A DNA stretch of 64,000 nt from Salinibacillus xinjiangensis (GTDB lineage Bacteria > Bacillota > Bacilli > Bacillales > Alkalibacillaceae). The position numbers were made by a program, and so were the translations under genes. Shown here piece by piece: positions 26,984 through 35,821 of the stretch. Positions within the stretch are counted from its first letter, which is position 1; every line of letters begins with the position of its first letter. The DNA is taken from the NCBI RefSeq assembly GCF_009649735.1, contig NZ_WJNH01000003.1:1-64000 (forward strand), written 5' to 3'. Under the pieces are notes generated by a model. That model worked only from the letters and a program-made list of their open reading frames with translations, searched no databases and was not told the origin of the DNA.

Positions 26984-27616
26984 ATGAAAAGCCTTAAGAA
27001 GATGTGGATGATTTCGATTATATTAGGATTGGTTTTATCGACTTTGCTATATGTTGTGCTAAATCAACCGTCGACAACACCAGCTACAAATCCAAACGAA
27101 ATTACAACGGAAAATGAGGAACAATCAGAAACAAGTGGATCTACTGAAAGTAAAACAGAAAATGAAACAGAAAATAATATGAAAGAAGAATTAGAAAGTA
27201 TAGAGAAAGAGGAAACAGGCTTTACTATTGAAAAAGGCAAAAGAGCCATTTCCATACCAGTAAATGAATTACAAAGTGTAAGTGGGCATGTACAAAAAGG
27301 TGATTTTGTAGATGTTGTTGCAGTTGTCCCCGCACCTAAAGGGCAGGAGCCAAATGCTCAAATTCTTTTGCAAAAACTAAGGGTATTGGCTGTTGGCAAA
27401 CAAGCTCCCGTCAATCAGGAAGAGGGGGAAACTGAGACTAATGTCTCTTATCAATTGATTACGTTAGAAGTGCTTCCCCAAGAGGGAGCAGCATTAGCCT
27501 ATGCTACTGATCAGGGTTACTATACGTTAATGCTACGTGATCAAGAGGATAAAGAGGACTCTCCCCATATCCATGTGACCATGGATAAGCTAAATAAAGG
27601 AGTGATTCCGAAATGA
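26984..27616 (+). CDS. cpaB: Flp pilus assembly protein CpaB (RcpC)
   Basis: 210 residues. One N-terminal membrane helix (MWMISIILGLVLSTLLYVVL) is followed by a low-complexity Glu/Asn/Thr/Ser linker (about 32-75) and the RcpC/CpaB domain (ISIPVNELQSVSGHVQKGDFVDVVAVV to YYTLMLRDQED). In the Gram-positive setting there is no secretin for it to bind; it may guide the pilus through the wall. It is shorter than typical CpaB, with the first SAF-like region reduced. It overlaps cpaE by 4 bases (ATGA). Confidence 0.86.
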   Translation: MKSLKKMWMISIILGLVLSTLLYVVLNQPSTTPATNPNEITTENEEQSETSGSTESKTENETENNMKEELESIEKEETGFTIEKGKRAISIPVNELQSVSGHVQKGDFVDVVAVVPAPKGQEPNAQILLQKLRVLAVGKQAPVNQEEGETETNVSYQLITLEVLPQEGAALAYATDQGYYTLMLRDQEDKEDSPHIHVTMDKLNKGVIPK

Positions 27617-28788
27617 TGAATTATTTTATAATTTCCGGGAACCATTCTACGGCTGAAAGTATCAAAAAACTACTATATTACAATCGCAAATTCGCAAAGA
27701 TCTTTCACAATTTGGAACAGCTGAAATCGTTTGTGACAGAGGATGACTATGGCGTTTTATTTATAACTTCTAGCACCACCTATGACCTTTATGATTTATG
27801 TGGAGATATTTCCTTACAGTGGCCAAACCTCAAGGTCATTCTCATTTCAGATGTAGAAGACATTGATTATAAAAAAGCGATGTATGTGGGAGCTACAGAT
27901 ATCGTCAGTCTTGAGTTTGAGGAAGAAGAATGGAAGCAGGCACTTGTCAAAGCGGAAAGCATTATTGAAATTAAAATGGAGGATTTAGAAAAGAAAAGTG
28001 ACCAAAAGCCTGCTCGTATGATTACGGTTGCGAGTACAAAGGGTGGAATTGGAAAAACGACTATCAGTGTCAATCTGGCTGTTGCGTTGGCAAATCAGGA
28101 GCTTAATGTGGTTATCGTGGATTTGGATTTGCAATTCGGAGATGTTCCTTTACTGTTGGATCTACAGCCTAAGCAAACCATTTATGAGTGGCTTAAGGAA
28201 TCTTATGAAAATGGGGATGGGAAAGTCATCCCATATGTAACCTATGACCCTCATACAAAAGTATCCGTATTAGCTGCTCCATCCTCTCCTGAATTTGCAG
28301 AGTTGATCACAGGGGAACACGTATCCAATGTTCTTTCTCAATTAAAGAAAGAATTTGATGTGATCATCGTCGACACGCCTCCATCCTTTGTTGAAACAAG
28401 CCTTGTTGCCATTGAAAATTCAGAGGATATCCTTCTCATTACATCCTTAGATCTTCCAGCATTAAAAAACGGGAAGCTAGCAATTGATACATTTGATTTA
28501 CTAGAGCTGAATGACAAAATAAAAATTGTTTTGAACCGAGATACCGAAATGGAAGGCATGAACAAAAACACTGTTGAAAATATCCTTGGACGTAAGCTAG
28601 AGGTTTCGATTCCAAGTGATTATAAGACCGTGATTAGCTCCATTAACCTTGGAGTTCCGTTTGTGATTCGTTCACCAAAAACACAAGTAGCCAAATCCAT
28701 GCAAAAGCTCGTCAAACAATTAGATTCCAAACCAGATTCGAACCAAAGAAAAACGAAAAAACGTTTTTCTCTTCTGCGTAGAAGGTAG
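27613..28788 (+). CDS. cpaE: CpaE/TadZ family ATPase
   Basis: 391 residues. An atypical receiver-like N-terminal domain (about 1-125) is followed by a MinD/ParA-type ATPase with the deviant Walker A STKGGIGKTT (about residue 139), VIVDLDLQFGDVPLLLDL and IVDTPPSF. The C-terminus is basic (QRKTKKRF). CpaE/TadZ localises the Tad machine at a site on the membrane. ATG 27613 overlaps the cpaB stop. Confidence 0.92.
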   Translation: MMNYFIISGNHSTAESIKKLLYYNRKFAKIFHNLEQLKSFVTEDDYGVLFITSSTTYDLYDLCGDISLQWPNLKVILISDVEDIDYKKAMYVGATDIVSLEFEEEEWKQALVKAESIIEIKMEDLEKKSDQKPARMITVASTKGGIGKTTISVNLAVALANQELNVVIVDLDLQFGDVPLLLDLQPKQTIYEWLKESYENGDGKVIPYVTYDPHTKVSVLAAPSSPEFAELITGEHVSNVLSQLKKEFDVIIVDTPPSFVETSLVAIENSEDILLITSLDLPALKNGKLAIDTFDLLELNDKIKIVLNRDTEMEGMNKNTVENILGRKLEVSIPSDYKTVISSINLGVPFVIRSPKTQVAKSMQKLVKQLDSKPDSNQRKTKKRFSLLRRR

Positions 28789-28811
28789 TTTAGGGAAAGA
28801 GGAGATGCCAA

Positions 28812-30173
28812 ATGTCGTTGTTAAAAAGGCTGAATGATAAGAGTGAAGGTCAAGCAGCTAGTTCTTCTGCATCAAAGAGTTCAGGTGTCTCTATAGGAAA
28901 AGAAGGGGGACGCTCACCAGAACACGAGTTGAAAACTTTGCTCCGTACTCATCTGATTTCAGAATTACGAAAGTTTGATGAAATCGATGATGACAAACAG
29001 AAGGAATTTTTAAATAAAGAAGCGATGAGCTTTCTCAATCAAGAAGGGGAACGTCTCTCCTTTGAAATGAAAAAGTCATTCATTGAGGATATCTCAAATG
29101 AATTAATTGGCTATGGACCCATTACACCATTTTTGAACGATCCAAATGTATCAGAAATAATGGTGAATGGACCGCATGATATCTACGTGGAGAATAGCGG
29201 GAAGTTAATCAAAACCCAAGCCTATTTTCGTGATCACGATCATGTTCTACAGGTGATTGAAAAAATAGTTTCACCACTTGGAAGACGAATCGATGAAAGT
29301 AGTCCGATGGTAGACGCACGACTGCCTGATGGCTCTCGTGTGAATGCGATCATTCCGCCACTTGCGTTAAACGGACCAACCATTACGATTCGTAAATTCC
29401 CACAAAGTCGTTTACAAATTGAGAATCTCATCAACTTCGGAACACTCAATGAAAATATGGCTCAATTTCTAGATGCTTGTGTAAAGGCAAGGATGAACGT
29501 ATTTATTAGTGGGGGAACTGGATCAGGTAAAACGACCCTCCTTAATGTATTATCTTCCTTTATTCCTCATGATGAGCGCATTGTGACGATTGAGGATGCG
29601 GCAGAATTACAGCTATCGCAGGATCATGTTATTTCGTTAGAAACAAGACCACCAAACATTGAAGGGACTGGAGCGATTACCATTCGTGATTTAGTACGAA
29701 ACTCCTTGCGTATGCGACCCGATCGAATTGTTATTGGTGAGGTCAGAAGTGCAGAGGCATTAGACATGCTACAAGCCATGAATACTGGACATGATGGCTC
29801 CCTTGCGACAGGTCATGCGAACTCCCCAAGAGATATGCTTTCAAGACTTGAAACGATGGTGTTAATGGCGGGAATGGATCTTCCAGTAAGAGCTATTCGT
29901 GAGCAAGTATCAGGGGCCATTGACATTATTATTCAACAAACAAGATTGAAGGATGGAAGTCGTAAAATTACTCACATCTCTGAAATCACAGGCATGGAAG
30001 GAGATACGATTACCCTGCAGGATTTGTTTGTGTTTAAACAAACGGATACATCTCCCGATGGCAAAATCGTTGGTAAGTTTGTGTCAACAGGGATTCGGCC
30101 TAACTGTGCGGATAAATTAATCGATTACGGAATTGACGTACCGAGCCATTGGTTCGAGGAGGAATGGTCATAA
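28812..30173 (+). CDS. tadA: Tad secretion ATPase TadA (CpaF)
   Basis: 453-residue hexameric motor of the PilT/VirB11 superfamily. A variable Ser-rich N-terminus is followed by NPNVSEIMVNGP (about residue 115), then Walker A GGTGSGKTTLLN (about 232), the Asp box TIEDAAELQL, Walker B RIVIGEVR and the His box GHDGSLATGHANSP. It powers both pilus extension and retraction in Tad systems. AAAGAGGAG precedes ATG 28812. Its stop shares bases with the next start (TAATG). Confidence 0.95.
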   Translation: MSLLKRLNDKSEGQAASSSASKSSGVSIGKEGGRSPEHELKTLLRTHLISELRKFDEIDDDKQKEFLNKEAMSFLNQEGERLSFEMKKSFIEDISNELIGYGPITPFLNDPNVSEIMVNGPHDIYVENSGKLIKTQAYFRDHDHVLQVIEKIVSPLGRRIDESSPMVDARLPDGSRVNAIIPPLALNGPTITIRKFPQSRLQIENLINFGTLNENMAQFLDACVKARMNVFISGGTGSGKTTLLNVLSSFIPHDERIVTIEDAAELQLSQDHVISLETRPPNIEGTGAITIRDLVRNSLRMRPDRIVIGEVRSAEALDMLQAMNTGHDGSLATGHANSPRDMLSRLETMVLMAGMDLPVRAIREQVSGAIDIIIQQTRLKDGSRKITHISEITGMEGDTITLQDLFVFKQTDTSPDGKIVGKFVSTGIRPNCADKLIDYGIDVPSHWFEEEWS

Positions 30174-31141
30174 TGATATTTATTTTGCTCTTTCTTTTAA
30201 GTACCTTAATCATCGGGATGATTGGGATCACAGTCAAGCGTAATCAATATATCGTTGAATCAAGACTGGAGAAAATATTTAACGATACGAGCGAGGACCA
30301 TCACAAGCTAAAAGATCAGAAAGGTGAAGGGAAGAAAAAAGGTTCGATATTGAAATCAACGTTCCAGACATTCTCGAAAGCCTTTCAAGGGAAAAGTCAA
30401 GCGGAGAAATGGGAGCAGGCTCTAGAGTCAGCTGGGATTCCCTTGAAAGCTGAGGAGTTTGTTGCAATTCGACTATTGGCTGTTATCTTTTCGATCATGG
30501 CGGCTCTTACACTTGATTTCAATCTGTTTATAACAGCTTTGTTACCCATTGCGGGATGGATGGGGCCTGTATTTTATTTAAACTCAAAACGGAAAAAGAG
30601 AATTCAAGCCTGTTCAGACCAGCTCCCACAAGCATTAGGTACAATTGGAACCGCGATGAAATCGGGCTTTAGTTTTATGCAGGCCATGCAGATGGTGGCA
30701 AAAGAGGTGGCCGATCCATTAGGTCCAGAATTTGAAAAAACGATTCGTGAAATCAATTTAGGTATTTCCATGGAACAGGCCTTTCATAATTTACTAGAAC
30801 GCTTACCAAACAATGATTTAAAGCTTGTGGTGACTGCTGTGTTAATTCAAAGGTCAACGGGTGGGAATTTAGCTAAACTTTTTGAAACCATTGAAGATAC
30901 GATTAATGATCGCGTTCGAATGAAGGATGAGCTCAAAGCATTAACCTCACAAGGGAAAATGTCAGCGATTATTATTTCATTGTTACCTGTTGCGTTAGGC
31001 GTTTTATTAAATGTCATCAGTCCGACTTATTTTTCACCAATGCTACAGCATCCCCTAGGACTCGTCCTACTTGGTCTTGGAGCTGTATCGGGTTTCATCG
31101 GGTGGATGGTCATTCAAAAGATTGTGAGGATTGAGGTGTAG
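30173..31141 (+). CDS. tadB: Tad inner-membrane platform protein TadB
   Basis: 322 residues. A type II secretion F domain lies at about 150-275 (SDQLPQALGTIGTAMKSGFSFMQAMQ, then GISMEQAFHNLLERLPNNDL), with one N-terminal helix, a central hydrophobic pair and two C-terminal helices. It sits on the TadA motor. I chose ATG 30173, which overlaps the tadA stop and lies 10 bases after GAGGAGG; ATG 30164 would touch the ribosome site. Confidence 0.9.
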   Translation: MIFILLFLLSTLIIGMIGITVKRNQYIVESRLEKIFNDTSEDHHKLKDQKGEGKKKGSILKSTFQTFSKAFQGKSQAEKWEQALESAGIPLKAEEFVAIRLLAVIFSIMAALTLDFNLFITALLPIAGWMGPVFYLNSKRKKRIQACSDQLPQALGTIGTAMKSGFSFMQAMQMVAKEVADPLGPEFEKTIREINLGISMEQAFHNLLERLPNNDLKLVVTAVLIQRSTGGNLAKLFETIEDTINDRVRMKDELKALTSQGKMSAIIISLLPVALGVLLNVISPTYFSPMLQHPLGLVLLGLGAVSGFIGWMVIQKIVRIEV

Positions 31142-31144
31142 TTG

Positions 31145-32068
31145 ATGATGGTGCTCATGTTATGGATAGTCGCCTTTGCTTTTTTTACCGTTATGTTGGC
31201 TACCGTTCAAGTTAGTCTAAATTATAATAAACTTCAAATTGAAAGAAGAGTGTCTCCGTTTATAGGTGCGAAGAAAGACAATGGAGAAGGTCATGACGAG
31301 GAAAACCTATCCTTTAAGGAACGAATGATTTTACCTATTGTAGAAAAATTTCAGGTATTTATTCTAAAACGAACACCTAAGCAAAAGCTACAGGAAATGG
31401 AGAACAAATTAAGAGATGCAGGAAACCCTTTTGGATTAACCGGAATTAATTTTATCGTCCTAAGAATGGTTATTAGTATGGCCTTTATTTTATTTTTATT
31501 TGTCATGTTTTTACCAACGGGACAGAGTATGGGAAAGATCATTTTCTTGGGGATTTTTTCTGTCCTTTTTATCAACTTTTATGCCAATTACTATATCGTA
31601 GCTAAGAAAAAACAGCGTGTGTTAGAGATGGAAAAAGCAATGCCTGACTTCTTTGACATGGTGACCATTTCCATTGAAGCGGGAATGGGACTGGACAGTG
31701 CTTTAAGACGTGTTTGTAAGCAAATGGATGGTCCGTTATCAAAAGAGTTTTTATATGCTTTAGAGGATATGAAATTAGGAAAGTCGCGTAAAAATGCGCT
31801 CACAGATTTGCGAAACCGAGTAGCATCTGATTTTCTTAAAAGCGTGGTAAGTGCTATTGTTCAAGCAGACCAATTAGGAATTGGCCTGTCTAAAGTACTT
31901 CAGGCACAGACACAACGAATTCGTGAACAGCAGCGTCAAAAGGTTAAAGAACAAGCGATGAAAGCACCAGTTAAGATGCTGATTCCAATGGTGCTATTTA
32001 TTTTTCCGACCTTATTTATCGTTTTGTTAGGACCTGCTGTAATTCAGCTAGTGACTATGTGGTTATAA
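31145..32068 (+). CDS. tadC: Tad inner-membrane platform protein TadC
   Basis: About 307 residues, with the same fold as TadB: a T2SF domain (MEKAMPDFFDMVTISIEAGMGLDSALRRV, then KLGKSRKNALTDLRNRV) and membrane helices at the N-terminus, around 105-150 and at the C-terminus. It pairs with TadB. ATG 31145 follows GAGGTG by 6 bases, 3 bases after the tadB stop. It is the last gene of the tad operon, ended by the terminator at 32070-32105. Confidence 0.9.
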   Translation: MMVLMLWIVAFAFFTVMLATVQVSLNYNKLQIERRVSPFIGAKKDNGEGHDEENLSFKERMILPIVEKFQVFILKRTPKQKLQEMENKLRDAGNPFGLTGINFIVLRMVISMAFILFLFVMFLPTGQSMGKIIFLGIFSVLFINFYANYYIVAKKKQRVLEMEKAMPDFFDMVTISIEAGMGLDSALRRVCKQMDGPLSKEFLYALEDMKLGKSRKNALTDLRNRVASDFLKSVVSAIVQADQLGIGLSKVLQAQTQRIREQQRQKVKEQAMKAPVKMLIPMVLFIFPTLFIVLLGPAVIQLVTMWL

Positions 32069-32069
32069 G

Positions 32070-32105
32070 AAGACCGTCATCGAATAGGTGATGGTCTTTT
32101 TTTGT
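32070..32105 (+). terminator. Rho-independent terminator of the tad operon
   Basis: AGACCGTCATC pairs with GGTGATGGTCT (two G-U pairs) around GAATA and is followed by TTTTTTT. Confidence 0.85.
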
Positions 32106-32208
32106 GTTTTGAATAAAAAATTTCATAAAAGGGTAGATAATGTAATTAATATTTCATATAATGCAGACAAAGGAAATAAAAATTTCATTTGTAAAGGAGA
32201 TTTTAAAA

Positions 32209-33582
32209 TTGTTAAGTGAAGAAGCTTCCTTACTTTCAGACCCAAATCGTAAGTCTAGGGAATTGTATGAAAGGGCATGTGAGGTTATGCCGGGTGGGGT
32301 GACAGCAAATATCAAATATTTCGAGCCTCATCCAATCATGATGGAGAAAGGGAAGGGAAGCAAACTATTTGATGTCGATGGAAATGAATATATCGACTAT
32401 CTTCTATGCTATGGCGCACTTATTCACGGACATGGTAATGAGCCGGTGATGAAGGCGGTTTATGATCAATTGGCCAATCAGGGGACGACCATATTTGGCA
32501 CTCCACATGATTTAGAAGTGAAAATGGCTGAAAAATTAATTGAACTTTATCCAGGTATTGATATGGTAAGATATACAAATTCAGGTTTAGAAGCCACGCT
32601 ATTAGCTGTACGAACGGCGATGGCATATACAGAAAAAGATAAAATTGCCAAATTTGAAGGCCACTATCATGGTGGGTCAAATCAATTTTTATTAAGTGTC
32701 AATCCAGATATTGAAAAATCAGGAACAGAGGATGAACCAGTAGCTGTTCCAGAATCTACGGGTATATCAAGTCATGAGGTTGAGCATACAATTATTCTAC
32801 CATTTAATAATATGGATGCGACAGAGCGTATTTTGCGTAAGCAAGCTGATGAGTTGGCAGCTATTATCTTAGAACCTGTTCAGGGAGGATTTATTCCAGC
32901 GGATGAAGAATTTATAATAGGATTACGGAAACTTACCAACGAGCTTGGCATCCTACTTATTTTTGATGAGGTGAAAACCGGTTTTAGGACTTCACTTGGT
33001 GGTTGCCAAGAAATTTTCGGGGTGAAACCAGACTTAACTGCATTAGGGAAAGTGTTAGGTGGGGGATTTCCGGTTGGTGCTGTTGGCGGTCGTAAGGATA
33101 TCATGATGATTAGCGCTCCAAATGGAGGTCGCGATATTCTGAGTGCAGGTGAGCATTCAGCCGGGAAAAAGGAAATTCTCTTTCATAGTGGAACGTATAA
33201 CGGACACCCAACTGTATTGGCTGCAGGGCTAGCAACCATTCAGGCATTAGAAGAGAGCAACCAGATGCAGAAACTATGCGACCGCACTAAATTACTACGT
33301 CAGAAACTAGAGGAAGTGTATCAACGACAGGGTGTTGACATGCAAACCATTGGTATGGGGAGTATTTTCAACATTGTGCTAACGAAAGAAACCGTCAAGA
33401 ACTATCGCGATTTGCAAAAGGCCAATATGTCATTGCGGAAGGTCATTGATCACGAACTTCTTCTTCAGGGTATTTATACAAAACCATTAAACCGCTATTC
33501 GATGTCAACGGCTCATACCGAAGAGGATATCGCTAAAACAGTCGAAATACACGAGAAAGCGCTGAAAAAAATTAGGGGGTAA
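32209..33582 (+). CDS. class III pyridoxal-phosphate aminotransferase (glutamate-1-semialdehyde aminomutase-like)
   Basis: About 457 residues. ACEVMPGGVTANIKYFEP, GNEYIDYLLCYGALIHGHGNEPV, NSGLEATLLAVRTA and the PLP-binding lysine in LTALGKVLGGGFPVGAVGG define a GSA-aminomutase/class III transaminase. It lacks close linkage to hem genes and sits 6 bases before an RpiR regulator, so it more likely acts on a sugar-amine or omega-amino acid than in tetrapyrrole synthesis. The substrate is unknown. The start is TTG 32209 after AAAGGAG at 9 bases; an upstream ATG at 32161 has no site. Confidence 0.86.
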   Translation: MLSEEASLLSDPNRKSRELYERACEVMPGGVTANIKYFEPHPIMMEKGKGSKLFDVDGNEYIDYLLCYGALIHGHGNEPVMKAVYDQLANQGTTIFGTPHDLEVKMAEKLIELYPGIDMVRYTNSGLEATLLAVRTAMAYTEKDKIAKFEGHYHGGSNQFLLSVNPDIEKSGTEDEPVAVPESTGISSHEVEHTIILPFNNMDATERILRKQADELAAIILEPVQGGFIPADEEFIIGLRKLTNELGILLIFDEVKTGFRTSLGGCQEIFGVKPDLTALGKVLGGGFPVGAVGGRKDIMMISAPNGGRDILSAGEHSAGKKEILFHSGTYNGHPTVLAAGLATIQALEESNQMQKLCDRTKLLRQKLEEVYQRQGVDMQTIGMGSIFNIVLTKETVKNYRDLQKANMSLRKVIDHELLLQGIYTKPLNRYSMSTAHTEEDIAKTVEIHEKALKKIRG

Positions 33583-33588
33583 GATTGA

Positions 33589-34455
33589 ATGGGCAATGTT
33601 TATCAATTAATAGCAGAAAAAATCCCAGATATGAGCAGAGCACAGAAAAAAATTGGCGAATATATTCTTCAAAATCCGAATAATGTACCTTTCCTAACAG
33701 TTGGTAAACTTGCCCAGATTACTTCGGTGAGTGAGGCTACCGTTGTACGTTTTGCTACCTTTTTAGGATTCTCGGGATTTCCAGAGCTTCAACAAGCCAT
33801 GCAGGATTCCCTTCGTAAGCAGCTCACTGCCACGGAAAGGCTAAAAATGAGCTCTGAGGTTTATGATGATCAGGAAAAATGGGTCTTTAACATCTTTCAG
33901 GATGACATATCCAATATCCGTTCCACAATGGAAAATCTAGATATGACGGCCTTTCATCGGACTGTTGATTTATTATTAAATGCAGAGAAAATTTATATTG
34001 TTGCCAGTCGCAGTGCTGTTTCCCTTGGCATGTTTCTTGACTATTACTTGCGAATTCTGTTGGACAATGTGGAATTCATCTCATCTTCTGAGTTAATCTC
34101 TGAGAAGTTTTATAATTTAAATGAAGATGATGTCGTGCTAGGGATTAGTTTCCCACGTTACACACAATCAACAATTAAAATGTTTTCGTTTGCACGGGAA
34201 AGGGGAGCCACTACCATTGCTATAACGGATAATCTATTATCACCATTGGTTCCATTAGCGGATGTTCCACTGACCGCCTCCAGTCGCATGCCATCGTTAA
34301 TTGATTCATTTGTGGCACCGTTGAGCTTAATGAATGCAATTATTACTCAGATTGGGAATAGCAAGCAAGTTGATATTACTCAAAAACTTGATCATTTAGA
34401 AAGTATGTGGGATTACTTAGACATATTTCATAAGAAAAGTGAAAATACCGATTAA
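33589..34455 (+). CDS. MurR/RpiR family transcriptional regulator
   Basis: 288 residues. An N-terminal RpiR-type helix-turn-helix (about 1-77, LAQITSVSEATVVRFATFLGFSGFPELQQ) and a C-terminal SIS sugar-phosphate-binding domain (about 120-250, YIVASRSAVSLGMFLDYYLR). It probably controls the adjoining aminotransferase, with which it shares an operon (6-base gap), in response to a phosphorylated sugar or amine. GGGGG precedes ATG 33589. Confidence 0.88.
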   Translation: MGNVYQLIAEKIPDMSRAQKKIGEYILQNPNNVPFLTVGKLAQITSVSEATVVRFATFLGFSGFPELQQAMQDSLRKQLTATERLKMSSEVYDDQEKWVFNIFQDDISNIRSTMENLDMTAFHRTVDLLLNAEKIYIVASRSAVSLGMFLDYYLRILLDNVEFISSSELISEKFYNLNEDDVVLGISFPRYTQSTIKMFSFARERGATTIAITDNLLSPLVPLADVPLTASSRMPSLIDSFVAPLSLMNAIITQIGNSKQVDITQKLDHLESMWDYLDIFHKKSENTD

Positions 34456-34469
34456 AGGCAGGGAGAAGC

Positions 34470-34655
34470 TTGAAGAACTATCATTGCTGCGCAACTTGTG
34501 TTCATTTTTTAGCTACCAAAAAGGATGGTAGGATTTTAACCAAATGTAAGCGTCTCGGTTATGAAACGAAATCACACTATCAGTTTAACTGTTGGGATCC
34601 AAAACCTCGTATTCGTGAGTTAATGCAGAAACAATCTGAGGATGGGGATAGGTAA
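34470..34655 (+). CDS. small Cys-rich conserved protein
   Basis: 61 residues with Cys at positions 6, 7, 10, 26 and 41 (HCCATCVHF, TKCKRLGYETK, FNCWDPK), a likely zinc-binding arrangement. I recall similar proteins across Bacillaceae without a named function. The start is TTG 34470 after GGGAG. It is the third gene after the aminotransferase, separated from the regulator by 14 bases. Confidence 0.7.
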   Translation: MKNYHCCATCVHFLATKKDGRILTKCKRLGYETKSHYQFNCWDPKPRIRELMQKQSEDGDR

Positions 34656-34738
34656 GCGTCCAAAAGTTTGGTTTACTACCCTTTTCTCTTTAATCCAAGT
34701 AAAACACTATGTATAATAGGGTTAAGGAGGAGAGGACG

Positions 34739-35146
34739 ATGACGATTCCAAAACCGCTTGTGCAAACCAATCAATCCTTTATTGTCATTTCCGTCATATT
34801 AGCGTTCGTGATTGATCCATGGATTTTACTGATTCCGTTTACGGTAGGAGTTATAACGCTACTTACAAAGAAAAATCCGGTGATTCTTATAGCGAAGCGT
34901 TTCCTGCCAAGGCCACCAAATGAATATATGCAGGAAGATCAACAACTTTTTAATCAGTGGGTAGCTACAACAATGTTAGGTCTATCGTTAATTTGCCATT
35001 ATGCAGGCTTCCAGCTATTGGGAGTTATTTTTAGTGTCATGGTAGCTGTAGCTGCTTTGGTTGCCCTGTTGGGGTTTTGTGTTGGCTGTTTCATTCGATA
35101 CCGATACATCATGTGGAAGCATAAACGTACGCAATCCATTTCATAA
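34739..35146 (+). CDS. DUF4395 family membrane protein
   Basis: 135 residues with four hydrophobic segments. GFCVGCFIRYR near residue 115 is the conserved Cys pair of DUF4395 proteins, sometimes linked to thiol handling. KPLVQTNQSFIV is the usual N-terminal feature. Function is unknown. The start is ATG 34739, 8 bases after AAGGAGG; ATG 34709 is upstream of that site. The nitroreductase gene follows after 15 bases. Confidence 0.8.
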   Translation: MTIPKPLVQTNQSFIVISVILAFVIDPWILLIPFTVGVITLLTKKNPVILIAKRFLPRPPNEYMQEDQQLFNQWVATTMLGLSLICHYAGFQLLGVIFSVMVAVAALVALLGFCVGCFIRYRYIMWKHKRTQSIS

Positions 35147-35161
35147 AGAGGTGACGGGAAA

Positions 35162-35689
35162 GTGAATGTAAAAGATGCAATTGAACAAAGGCGTGAAATT
35201 ACGAAGTATGCGGATAAGGAAATTACGAAAGAGGTATTAGAAAATGTCTTAGATGCGGCTTATAAAGCACCTTCAGGAAACAACCTATTATCAAGGGAGT
35301 TTATTTTAGTAACGGACGCAACTAAGCTTGAGCAGCTTTCGGAATCAACACCCTTTGTCCCATGGTTAAAGGAAGCAAAAGCAGCCGTGGTTGTAACAGG
35401 GAGACCTGATATTAGTAAGTACTGGGTTCAAGATGCATCCATTGCTAGCGGATTTGTTTGGCTTGCAGCAGTTGAAAATGGACTTGGAGCAGCTTTTGGT
35501 GCTATTTATCATGCTACAGATGCAGAGGAATCGGAGAAAAGGGAAAATGTAGTAAAAAAGGCTCTGAATTTACCAGATGATCGCCGTCGCCGTGTACTTT
35601 CCATATTAGGATTAGGGTATCCGAATCAAGAATTGAAGGCGAAAAAAATGCTACCACGCGAATCAGTGGTTTATTATGAAACGATGTAA
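35162..35689 (+). CDS. nitroreductase family protein
   Basis: 175 residues. IEQRREITKYADKEI, YKAPSGNNLLSREFILV and the later WVQDASIASGFVWLAAVENGLGAAFG fit the FMN-binding nitroreductase fold, with RRRVLSILGLGYP close to the C-terminus. Such enzymes reduce nitro groups, quinones or flavins with NAD(P)H; the substrate is not predictable. The start GTG 35162 follows GAGGTG. It probably shares a transcript with the DUF4395 gene. Confidence 0.85.
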   Translation: MNVKDAIEQRREITKYADKEITKEVLENVLDAAYKAPSGNNLLSREFILVTDATKLEQLSESTPFVPWLKEAKAAVVVTGRPDISKYWVQDASIASGFVWLAAVENGLGAAFGAIYHATDAEESEKRENVVKKALNLPDDRRRRVLSILGLGYPNQELKAKKMLPRESVVYYETM

Positions 35690-35690
35690 G

Positions 35691-35716
35691 AGGCATGCGC
35701 TGAGCATGTCTTTTTC
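35691..35716 (+). terminator. terminator of the nitroreductase gene
   Basis: AGGCATGC pairs with GCATGTCT (one G-U) around GCTGA and is followed by TTTTCTTTTCTT. Confidence 0.75.
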
Positions 35717-35821
35717 TTTTCTTCAATTGAGGAATAGGTGCATTTCTAGAGTGCTAACAACGGACCTAATAATATTTGTTGACTTGACATAGCCTAAGGG
35801 TAAAAATTCGAGGAGATTCAA

